In this document: in pieces, positions 24,192 through 31,879 of the stretch
Layout of the letters: the number at the start of each line of letters is the position of its first letter
How positions within the stretch are numbered: position 1 is the first letter of the stretch
DNA from: UBA5078 sp033721235
GTDB taxonomy: Bacteria > Pseudomonadota > Gammaproteobacteria > Pseudomonadales > Pseudohongiellaceae
Length of the DNA: 64,000 nt
Direction of reading: 5' to 3'
Assembly (NCBI GenBank): GCA_033721235.1
Contig: JAWWAY010000001.1
Span: forward strand, 248,001-312,000
The notes under the pieces: generated by a model
Database searches by the model: none
What the model was told of the DNA's origin: nothing
Seen by the model: the letters and a program-made list of their open reading frames with translations, nothing else
Program-made: the position numbers and the translations under genes

Positions 24192-25499
24192 ATGAGCTTA
24201 ATGACATTTTTGAAAGATAGACTTCAAGGAATTAGCCTAGACGATTTACATGAAAAACATCCGCTGGGGCATGAGTTAGATGAGTTCGCCAAAATGGACG
24301 GAACGGGTATCGCTCACTTTACTGAGGAACTCACTAACTGGGCAAAAGGGCATCCTGGAAAAATTCTATCGGCTTTGCATAAACTAAGACCTGTTATTAC
24401 CATCAAGAATATTTCTATTGTGACGAGCTTTGATGCAGTCAAAGACGTGTTGAGTCGCGATCAAGATTTTAATGTTACCTATGACGATAAGATGCGTGCC
24501 ATTACCGAAGGGGCTGGTTTCTTTCTTGGCTGGGACGATGATAGCGTCAAAGGAGCTAGCGATAGAATTAATATGCAGTTGGCGTTTCGCCGCGATGATA
24601 TAGACATCATCATAAAGCCATTGCTAAAGAAATTGGCAGATAAGCACAGCCCAGCGCTTAAGGAAAATAAAGATTTAGTCGCCGATTTTTTCACCCCAAT
24701 TCCAGCAGAGTTTGCAATAGAGTATTTTGGCTTCTCGAAAATCCAACCGCAATGGCTGCATAAAGTGACTGCTGGTCTGTTCGATTATATCTTCATTGAT
24801 ATAGCGAACACCCCACAAGTGACCTCCAGAGCGCTTGAGTACGCGAAGGAGTTAAGAGAGGCACTCGATAATGAGATTGCACTTGGAGAAGCGGGGGGCA
24901 ATACCGTTTTGGGGCGTTGCCTGAAGTTGCGCGATGATAATGTGCCGGGTTTTGATGATACTAATATTCGCAATAATATTCTTGGGCTATTGATTGGGCT
25001 GGTACCAACCACGGCAAAATCCGCGGCTATGGCCTTTGATTATGCGACTCAGAGCTTTGAGCAAGCGCAGGCAACTCGTCAATACTTTCAGTCTAATGAC
25101 CTCGACAGCGCGGTGTCCTACACGAAGGAGCTCACTCGTTTGAACCCCATCAACCCAGGCTTGTTCCGCAAGACCTCCGCGGAGGTTGAATTGTTCTCCT
25201 TTGGTAATCGTCACGTAATACCAAAGGGCAATTTTGTGCTTGCCTCGACTTATACGGCTATGCGTGATTCTAAATTTATCACCAAGCCACTGACAGTAGC
25301 TCCGGGGCGGCCTAATTCGAATTACCTTACATATGGGGTTGGTCTGCATAGTTGCTTTGGTCGTTATATAAACGACTTGCACGTTGGCAGTTTACTTTAC
25401 TATGCCTATCAGGCTTCGCCATTAGAGCGCTGCGAGGGCAGTGAGGGCGATTTGATTTTCGAAGGCGCCTTTCCAAAAAGTTTAAAACTTTCACAATAG
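24192..25499 (+). CDS. Cytochrome P450 with atypical I-helix
   Basis: This 435-residue P450-fold protein has the K-helix ExxR as Glu313-Leu-Thr-Arg316 and the heme-thiolate motif YGVGLHSCFGR with Cys388. The I-helix segment reads IGLVPTTAK, with Pro272 where ordinary monooxygenases have an acidic residue before Thr273/274. That acid-alcohol pair normally drives O2 activation, so its loss is typical of peroxygenases or of P450s that rearrange hydroperoxides. No ferredoxin or reductase gene is nearby, which fits. There is no membrane anchor. It is co-transcribed with a DyP, a patatin and FadL. I cannot name the CYP family; the substrate is probably a lipid, by context. Confidence 0.88.
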   Translation: MSLMTFLKDRLQGISLDDLHEKHPLGHELDEFAKMDGTGIAHFTEELTNWAKGHPGKILSALHKLRPVITIKNISIVTSFDAVKDVLSRDQDFNVTYDDKMRAITEGAGFFLGWDDDSVKGASDRINMQLAFRRDDIDIIIKPLLKKLADKHSPALKENKDLVADFFTPIPAEFAIEYFGFSKIQPQWLHKVTAGLFDYIFIDIANTPQVTSRALEYAKELREALDNEIALGEAGGNTVLGRCLKLRDDNVPGFDDTNIRNNILGLLIGLVPTTAKSAAMAFDYATQSFEQAQATRQYFQSNDLDSAVSYTKELTRLNPINPGLFRKTSAEVELFSFGNRHVIPKGNFVLASTYTAMRDSKFITKPLTVAPGRPNSNYLTYGVGLHSCFGRYINDLHVGSLLYYAYQASPLERCEGSEGDLIFEGAFPKSLKLSQ

Positions 25500-25508
25500 G
25501 ATTTTAAT

Positions 25509-26840
25509 ATGAGCATGTTTAACTCACCGCGAAGGCTACTTAGCATTGCGGTCACCGCAAGCTGTTTAGCGGCCACTTCCCAGGTTCAGGCAAACGGTTA
25601 CCACTTCCTACACCAAAGTGCAGAAGGCTTTGGCACCGCTTATGCCGCTAACGGCACCGCGATTAACGATATCAGTGCCATGTTTTCCAATATCGCCTCT
25701 ATCACACGATTTTCGGGTACTCACGTTTCTACCGGCGGCGTTCTCGATTTTCCGCGCTCTAACCTCACCGATATTACGGCAACGGCGACCGTTTCCGGCG
25801 CGCCAGTGAGCGGCACGCCCGTAGAGCCCTCTCAGCCCATCGATACAGCCGAGGGCGCTGCCACCTATATGAGCCATCAATTAAACGATGATTGGTTTAT
25901 TGGTGTTAGCTTTACCGCGCCTTTTGCCTATGTCTCGGAATATCCCAACACAGCCGCTAGCCGTTATTTTGCGACACTCACAAAGCTATACGCTTACAAC
26001 CTAAACCCGGTGGTAGCCTGGCAGGTAAACGATAAACTAGCCATTGCTGGTGGTATCAATATTCAGCTGTATGAGAATGATTTGAATACGATGGTACCAA
26101 CGGATATCAATAACCCCGATATTTCGACCGATGTAGAGTCTCGAATAAGCGCGGAAGATGTCTCCTACGGTTTTAGCTTGGGCTTGGAGTATCAGGCTAG
26201 TGAGAGAACGCGTATTGGCGTCTCCTATCGCTCCGAGATTAAACATAAGTTTAGCGGCCGTAGCGATTTTCAGGGTACGCAACAGAATTTAGAAACGCTT
26301 ATGGCGGAAGTGCCCACGCTTACTAGTCTAGAAGGTAATACTAAGTATAAGATCAATACGCCTAGTATGTTTCAAATTGGAGTGGTCCACGAATTAGCCA
26401 ATAGCAAATGGGAACTCTACGGCAATGCCAACCTGACCGGTTGGAGCGCGTTTAAAGACACACACATCTTATTCGACAATGGCTTTCCCACTGTATCGGT
26501 CGATAACGGCTGGGACGATAGTTGGTTTGTAGGTATTGGCGCAGGCTATCAGTACAGCGAAACCATTAAGCTACGCGGTGGTATTGCCTACGATTGGACT
26601 CCCACTCCGGCGGACACAGTGAGTCCGCGTGCGCCAAACAATGATCGTATGTACGCGTCAGTTGGTTTGAGCTATACGCCCTCAGAAGACTGGAAATTCG
26701 ATTTCGGCTATATGTATTTGGAATTTAAAGAAGTAGAGATTGCCTTGGCTGGCGGTAATAACGCGCCGAGAGGGACTCTCGACGCGAGTCTAGATTTATA
26801 CTCGAATGTCGTCATGTTCCAAGTGAACAAGCGATTCTAG
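25509..26840 (+). CDS. FadL/OmpP1/TodX-family outer-membrane transporter
   Basis: This 443-residue protein has a signal peptide ending near QVQA-N (28/29). The mature N-terminus NGYHFLHQSAEGFGTAYAA matches the FadL hatch segment, followed by the usual ISAMFSNIASITRF. A 14-strand-type barrel follows with alternating aromatic strands and ends in VVMFQVNKRF, a typical outer-membrane C-terminal Phe. FadL channels carry long-chain fatty acids or hydrophobic aromatics across the outer membrane. It is the last gene of the DyP-patatin-P450 operon (9 bp after the P450) and its stop overlaps a convergent small gene. It may import a substrate or export a product. Confidence 0.92.
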   Translation: MSMFNSPRRLLSIAVTASCLAATSQVQANGYHFLHQSAEGFGTAYAANGTAINDISAMFSNIASITRFSGTHVSTGGVLDFPRSNLTDITATATVSGAPVSGTPVEPSQPIDTAEGAATYMSHQLNDDWFIGVSFTAPFAYVSEYPNTAASRYFATLTKLYAYNLNPVVAWQVNDKLAIAGGINIQLYENDLNTMVPTDINNPDISTDVESRISAEDVSYGFSLGLEYQASERTRIGVSYRSEIKHKFSGRSDFQGTQQNLETLMAEVPTLTSLEGNTKYKINTPSMFQIGVVHELANSKWELYGNANLTGWSAFKDTHILFDNGFPTVSVDNGWDDSWFVGIGAGYQYSETIKLRGGIAYDWTPTPADTVSPRAPNNDRMYASVGLSYTPSEDWKFDFGYMYLEFKEVEIALAGGNNAPRGTLDASLDLYSNVVMFQVNKRF

Positions 26841-27073
26841 ACTTTTTCTTTTCTACGCTCGAAGCTTTCTTCTAAATCGTCAGCCGCTTCCGCTATATCG
26901 GGAACGACTTTTAAGATTTGGAAGAGAGCAAAAGTGAATAGACCATGCTCAGACCCAATATGAAACTCTTCTAGACCTTCGTATACCTCGAACCCTGCAG
27001 TCGCCAGCAGAACGATAGCAGCGGTCAGGCTAAGGTAGGGGGATTTAAGAATTTTAGTCACACTTCTTTTCAT
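26837..27073 (-). CDS. Small membrane protein of unknown function
   Basis: This 78-residue protein has a basic N-terminus (MKRSVTKILKS) and one hydrophobic segment (about 13-28). A second, weaker one (HGLFTFALFQILKVV, about 43-57) follows, then a strongly charged tail DLEESFERRKEKV. An AGG-type Shine-Dalgarno precedes the ATG. It overlaps the FadL stop by 4 bp on the opposite strand and faces away from the glutamate decarboxylase. I do not recognise the family. Confidence 0.6.
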   Translation of the reverse strand: MKRSVTKILKSPYLSLTAAIVLLATAGFEVYEGLEEFHIGSEHGLFTFALFQILKVVPDIAEAADDLEESFERRKEKV

Positions 27074-27177
27074 TTTTATACCTAATCGGATTTAGTAATG
27101 GACAATTTAGCACAATCCTAGTGCTTGAAATCCGCAAAGACAAGCGTTTATAAAAAGGAGGCAGGCTTTAGCCTTGA

Positions 27178-28545
27178 ATGCAGCATATGGAAAAAGATCA
27201 TTCCGCGTATAAAGTAGTAAACAACCGCAATATCTCGCTCAAACTCTCCAAATACGAGTTGCCTGAGACAGGCATGTCCGCTCATGATGCCTATCAGTTG
27301 GTCAAAAGTGAATTGCAGACTCAGGGCAACCCCGCGTTGAATATGGCCTCCTTTGTAACCACTATTATGGACAAAGAGTGTGACGATCTTATTCACGAGA
27401 ATCTCGGGGTTAATTTCATTGACACCGAAGTCTATAGAGGGAATCTTGAAGTTCATGATCGTTGTGTGAAGATCTTGGGTAATCTATTTGGCGCACCGGA
27501 TGTCGATAAAGTGTGGGGTACTCAATGTGTGGGCTCCTCAGAAGCACTCATGCTCGCACTTCTAGCTCATAAACGCGCATGGCAAAAACGGCGCAAGGCG
27601 GAAGGCAAGCCATATGATAAGCCTAATATAGTCATGGGCAATGACGTTCATTTGACTTGGATTAAAGCGGCTATCTATTTTGAGGTTGAGCAAAAGATAA
27701 TTCCCCTCCAGGAGGATCGTTTTACCGTCACGGCAGAAGAAGTGCTCGAGAGAGTCGATGAAAATACGATCTGTGTGGTGGGGGTATTGGGGACTTCCTA
27801 TACCTTCGATTACGACCCCATTGAAGAGATTAACGCCGCTTTAGTAAGTTTGAAAAAGGAAAAGAGCCTTGACATACCATTACACGTGGACGGAGCCAGT
27901 GGAGCATTTATCGCGCCGTTTCTCAATCCGGAAATAAAATGGGATTTTCAATTAGAACAAGTTAAAACAATCAATACCTCTGGCCATAAGTATGGCCTGG
28001 TGTATCCGGGTATAGGCTGGGCTCTTTGGCGCGACGAAGACGATATTCCTAAGGAGCTGGTAACAGAAACCAATGTGCTCGGCTTTGTGGAAAAGTCGTT
28101 TAGCCTTAATTTTTCGCGCGGGGGCTCGATGATTTTAGCGCAGTATTATAATTTCTTGCGCCTTGGCAAACAGGGTTATACCCGCATAATGGAGCACCTG
28201 CGTGATGTTGCCCAGTATCTCGCCAGTGAGCTGCAGCAATTTGAAGAATTGGAAGTACTACGCGATGGTAGGTACACTCCTTCGGTAATCCTGAAGCTCA
28301 AGAGTGAAGAGCGTTTTAATGCGGCCGATCTGGTTGCGGCCTTGGCTCAGCATGGCTGGATTGTTCCGGCGTTCTCTTTGCCGGCCAATGCCGATAAAAT
28401 CAATGTCATGCGGCTGAATGTAAAGGAAGAATTCAATGGTGAGCTAGCTGATCGCTTGGTGGCAGATTTTCGTCAAGCATTAGATAAACTCTCACAAACT
28501 CATCAACAACCCTTTGAGAAACTTAATACGGAACATCCTAAATAA
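27178..28545 (+). CDS. gadB: Glutamate decarboxylase-family PLP enzyme
   Basis: This 455-residue group II decarboxylase has the PLP-Lys in INTSGHKYGLVYPGIGW, cofactor Asp in PLHVDGASGAF, and the N-terminal FVTTIMDKECDDLI and GTQCVGSSEALMLA motifs of glutamate decarboxylases. It converts glutamate to GABA and CO2, consuming a proton. The start may be this ATG or the ATG nine bases later. No GadC antiporter is in the window, so an acid-resistance role is not established. The next gene, a GST-like protein, begins directly after its stop codon. Confidence 0.9.
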   Translation: MQHMEKDHSAYKVVNNRNISLKLSKYELPETGMSAHDAYQLVKSELQTQGNPALNMASFVTTIMDKECDDLIHENLGVNFIDTEVYRGNLEVHDRCVKILGNLFGAPDVDKVWGTQCVGSSEALMLALLAHKRAWQKRRKAEGKPYDKPNIVMGNDVHLTWIKAAIYFEVEQKIIPLQEDRFTVTAEEVLERVDENTICVVGVLGTSYTFDYDPIEEINAALVSLKKEKSLDIPLHVDGASGAFIAPFLNPEIKWDFQLEQVKTINTSGHKYGLVYPGIGWALWRDEDDIPKELVTETNVLGFVEKSFSLNFSRGGSMILAQYYNFLRLGKQGYTRIMEHLRDVAQYLASELQQFEELEVLRDGRYTPSVILKLKSEERFNAADLVAALAQHGWIVPAFSLPANADKINVMRLNVKEEFNGELADRLVADFRQALDKLSQTHQQPFEKLNTEHPK

Positions 28546-29640
28546 GTGTCGAATTTAAAGTATCAATTATATGGGGCGCCTATTAGTTATTACACAGGCA
28601 AAGTCAGGTCTTATTTTAAGTGGAAACAGATTCCTTATGAGGAAACCCTGTCTACGGCGCAAGTGTATAAGAACATCATTGTTCCGCGTGTAGGCTTTCC
28701 TGTTATTCCCGTAGTCGTGTCTCCCGAGGATGAAACCCTACAAGACAGTACTCACATAATGGATACTTTAGAGCAACGTTTCCCTCAGCGCTCTATCTAT
28801 CCCACTAGCCCTGTGCAGCATTTCGTTGCGATTTTATTGGAAATTTATGGTGATGAATGGTTGGTGATTCCGGCCATGCATTATCGCTGGCATCATAATC
28901 GAGATTGGGCGATAGAGCAGTTTGGCGCGACCAATGCGCCTAATGCGACCAAGGCCGAGCAAAAACAAATCGGGGAGAAACGAGCACAGCCCTTCGCTAA
29001 AGCGGCACTCATGCTAGGGGCGGAGCCTCATATGTATGAGGCCATTGAAAAATCGTATGAAGACCTACTAGCTGAGCTGGACGCACACTTTGCCGAGCAT
29101 CAGTATCTGTTAGGTGCTAGAGCGAGCATTGCTGATTTTGGTTTATTCGGTCCCCTATACGCACATCAGTTTCGTGACCCCAAAAGTGGCGAACTAATGC
29201 GTCGTTTAGCGCCTAATCTCCTTAAGTGGATAGAGCGCATGTGCGAACCGAAGGAAGAGGAGATTGGTGAGTTCCTAGCGGACGATGCTATTGCGCCTAC
29301 ATTATTACCCATATTGCGCCGTATGATGAGAGAGCAATTGCCGGCTCTACGTGATCTGTCCACGGGTTTCGGCGCTTGGCTTGCAGAGAACCCCAATACG
29401 GATATTCCGCGCGTCATTGGTTTCCACTCTTTTGAACTAGAAGGGAAAACCGGGTCACGAATTATGCGAGTTTACAGTCTGTGGATGATGCAAAGGGCTC
29501 GGGATGCCTATAAGAGCTTAAATGCGCTAGACAAAGGGAAAGTCGATTCATTGCTGGAAGCCATAGACGGTGGAGCCTTCAAAGACTTTCAGGATCCACC
29601 GCGCCTTGAGCGAGCCGGTATGAGCGTAAAGCTCCAGTAA
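28546..29640 (+). CDS. Long glutathione S-transferase-family protein
   Basis: The gene starts at a GTG abutting the stop of the decarboxylase (no gap), so the two are surely co-translated. The N-terminal thioredoxin-like domain (about 4-85) reads YQLYGAPISYYTGKVRSYF and later FPVIPVVV and LQDSTHIMDTLEQRF, a GST pattern with the cis-Pro and Ser/Thr glutathione contacts. An all-helical C-terminal domain with LGARASIADFGLFGPLYAH follows. At 364 residues it is about 130-150 longer than a plain GST; the extra C-terminal part (from about 230) is not recognised. Role with GABA formation is unknown. Confidence 0.85.
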   Translation: MSNLKYQLYGAPISYYTGKVRSYFKWKQIPYEETLSTAQVYKNIIVPRVGFPVIPVVVSPEDETLQDSTHIMDTLEQRFPQRSIYPTSPVQHFVAILLEIYGDEWLVIPAMHYRWHHNRDWAIEQFGATNAPNATKAEQKQIGEKRAQPFAKAALMLGAEPHMYEAIEKSYEDLLAELDAHFAEHQYLLGARASIADFGLFGPLYAHQFRDPKSGELMRRLAPNLLKWIERMCEPKEEEIGEFLADDAIAPTLLPILRRMMREQLPALRDLSTGFGAWLAENPNTDIPRVIGFHSFELEGKTGSRIMRVYSLWMMQRARDAYKSLNALDKGKVDSLLEAIDGGAFKDFQDPPRLERAGMSVKLQ

Positions 29641-29648
29641 GCCAAGTA

Positions 29649-30866
29649 CTAACGAATATACTGTGGTAGAGACGCAAAGTCTGAGGCTCGTACACCGCGC
29701 TCATAAGCGGCATTACCCACAATAAAGGCCTCGTCTGGAAGGTCGACAGTTGGAATGCCGACTTCGGCATAGATTGCTCGGCACTGAGCGCGAGCCTCTG
29801 CGTCTAAATGCGGCACAAATTCAGGCGACTCATTGAGCTGTGGCAGCAAACCGCCATTACCCCCAGTTAACCATTTCATATATTTGATATGCATCCACGG
29901 GTGTCCGCCAATGCTGAGAGAGGGCTCTTGCAGAGCATAGAAGTTAGACGCTATTTTTTCGTACTGCCAGTATAGATCATAGGCATCTTGATAGTCTTTT
30001 TTGCGCATGAGATTAAGAAATTCGCTCATCCAAGGTTTCTGTGGCGATTGCAGGGATTCTATGGCCCACTGACCGGTCCACTGTATTGGATATTTTAGTG
30101 ATAGTGCCAGCATAAGCTCTATGTCCACGACGCCCAGTAGCAGCCTATCGCCGACTCGCTCTGCCAGAGCATAAGCGGTAGCGGGACGAAGCGTTTGCGT
30201 AAACTTAACAGCAACGACGCTGTCATGATCGGCCAGACGGTCGAATGCATCCAGAGGTAAGCCGGTGGGGTCTAAGTGTGTAATGGCAGCGCTTGGTTTG
30301 GCATATAAGACAATCGCAAGTGATGTGTTCTCAATGATCGAGAGCATCTGCTCGGCCATAGCATCTTGACTAGCTAGCTCGGGGTTAAAATACATCAGTG
30401 CGTGGCTCACGCCGCGCTGTTCCATCTCACGAAGCTGAGGTTCCATCTGGCTTAGGGTTCCGGGGCGAATGAGTCCCACTTGCAGAATATCGTCTTTGGC
30501 TTCATCGGCGATGATGGATGACATCAACGCCGTATTCGCGCTGTCTAGGCCGACAGGGACTGGCAAAACGGAACAAAACCCGTTGGCTATGGAGTGCCTT
30601 AGTTCTCGGCGTATGGCTTCCTCGTCAATTGTTTTTAGGTCTGGCCCGACGCTTGGCAGGATGAAAGATTCACCGCCTCTCAGGTTTCTAAGCGCCCAAA
30701 GCTTTTTAGTAGATAGGTCGGAAAAACCCGCATTAGGAGGACGTTTCGTATTGGCAGAAAAGGCCGAGTTGGATACTGCAAGGGCCGACAGTGCGGCGGC
30801 GCTGGTCATCATGAAATTTCTGCGTTTTACAGATTCTAGTTCGCCGCTTGGTTTATTCTTATTCAT
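29649..30866 (-). CDS. Tat-signal DHDPS/NAL-family aldolase-like protein
   Basis: This 405-residue protein has a twin-arginine leader VKRRNFMMTSAAALSALA, so it is probably exported folded. The body resembles the dihydrodipicolinate synthase/N-acetylneuraminate lyase barrel, with LYAKP (active-site Tyr region) and SVVAVKFTQ containing the likely Schiff-base Lys. Typical members are cytoplasmic and about 290-300 residues; this one has an extra C-terminal region and a Tat signal. It converges on the GST gene with an 8-bp gap. Substrate unknown; a secreted aldolase acting on sugar acids or keto acids is possible. Confidence 0.78.
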   Translation of the reverse strand: MNKNKPSGELESVKRRNFMMTSAAALSALAVSNSAFSANTKRPPNAGFSDLSTKKLWALRNLRGGESFILPSVGPDLKTIDEEAIRRELRHSIANGFCSVLPVPVGLDSANTALMSSIIADEAKDDILQVGLIRPGTLSQMEPQLREMEQRGVSHALMYFNPELASQDAMAEQMLSIIENTSLAIVLYAKPSAAITHLDPTGLPLDAFDRLADHDSVVAVKFTQTLRPATAYALAERVGDRLLLGVVDIELMLALSLKYPIQWTGQWAIESLQSPQKPWMSEFLNLMRKKDYQDAYDLYWQYEKIASNFYALQEPSLSIGGHPWMHIKYMKWLTGGNGGLLPQLNESPEFVPHLDAEARAQCRAIYAEVGIPTVDLPDEAFIVGNAAYERGVRASDFASLPQYIR

Positions 30867-30896
30867 ACTAAATTCCTTGAAATTATTGTTTTCCGT

Positions 30897-31742
30897 CTAT
30901 TCAAGCCTGCCGCCACAGCCTTGACAAAAATTAGCCGCAACATCGTGTCCTTTCAACCCACAGTGGGGGCAAACGATGTGAGATTCGATACGCTTTAGCG
31001 TATCGCCGCGCCTAAACTCCTGCATGAGCTCGGCCCCTATAATCCCCGTAGGCACTGCAATAATGGCATAGCCACTAATCATTGCGATAGCCGCTATGGT
31101 TTGTCCCAGAGCGGTTTGTGGAACGATGTCGCCGTAACCAACCGTGGTGATGGTGACAATGGCCCAGTAAATACTGGATGGGATATTGGTAAATCCATTT
31201 TCGGGGCCTTCAATCACAAACATCATAGTACCAAAGACGACGATGAGATTGATTACGGTAAACATGAAAATGAATATTTTTCGTCTACCGTTATAGATGG
31301 CGGACCACAGAAAATTGGCCTCGCCAATATAACGAAATAATTTTAAGACTCTGAATACTCGCAATACGCGCAGTATTCGTACGACGACCAGGAAGTTGAC
31401 TGGAGGAAATAGCAGGGCAATATAGCTTGGTAGAATCGAGAGTAAATCGATAATGCCATAAAAACTAAAAATATATTGTCTCGGCTTTTCAGAGCTATAG
31501 ATACGCAGGCCGTACTCAACAGTAAAAGCGCAGGTAAATAGCCACTCCAGTGCGAATAGCTGAAGTCTATACTGTTGATGAATAACCTCGACTGAGTCGA
31601 GCACTAAGGCCAATACACTAAGAGTGATGACAAGGATTAAAATGAGATCGAAGGTTTTGCCCGCAGGAGTGTCATAGCCAAATATGACATCTCTAAGCTT
31701 TTCTTTGAAACTGAGTTGGCGCTGATCTGAGGTCGTGGACAT
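30897..31742 (-). CDS. Voltage-gated-type K+ channel with C-terminal zinc ribbon
   Basis: This 281-residue ion-channel protein has six hydrophobic segments; S4 is basic (VVRILRVLRVFRVLKLFR) and the pore loop has the K+ filter TITTVGYGD. The last 35 residues form a zinc-ribbon-like knot with two Cys pairs (CPHCG ... CQGCG), an unusual tail for a bacterial Kv channel. It likely forms a tetrameric, voltage-sensing K+ channel in the inner membrane. It is a single-gene unit between the DHDPS-like gene and the efflux operon. Confidence 0.9.
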   Translation of the reverse strand: MSTTSDQRQLSFKEKLRDVIFGYDTPAGKTFDLILILVITLSVLALVLDSVEVIHQQYRLQLFALEWLFTCAFTVEYGLRIYSSEKPRQYIFSFYGIIDLLSILPSYIALLFPPVNFLVVVRILRVLRVFRVLKLFRYIGEANFLWSAIYNGRRKIFIFMFTVINLIVVFGTMMFVIEGPENGFTNIPSSIYWAIVTITTVGYGDIVPQTALGQTIAAIAMISGYAIIAVPTGIIGAELMQEFRRGDTLKRIESHIVCPHCGLKGHDVAANFCQGCGGRLE

Positions 31743-31879
31743 GCAGGTTTAGGCCTCTTAGGGGTTGATTGCGAGGCCATAGTTTACCCTCCAATGCTGT
31801 GAATATCGAATAGGCATTGTCGGCAGTTGATTTTCGCTTGATGAGCGCTGATTTAGAGTCTACTGAAGCGGGGGCGATG

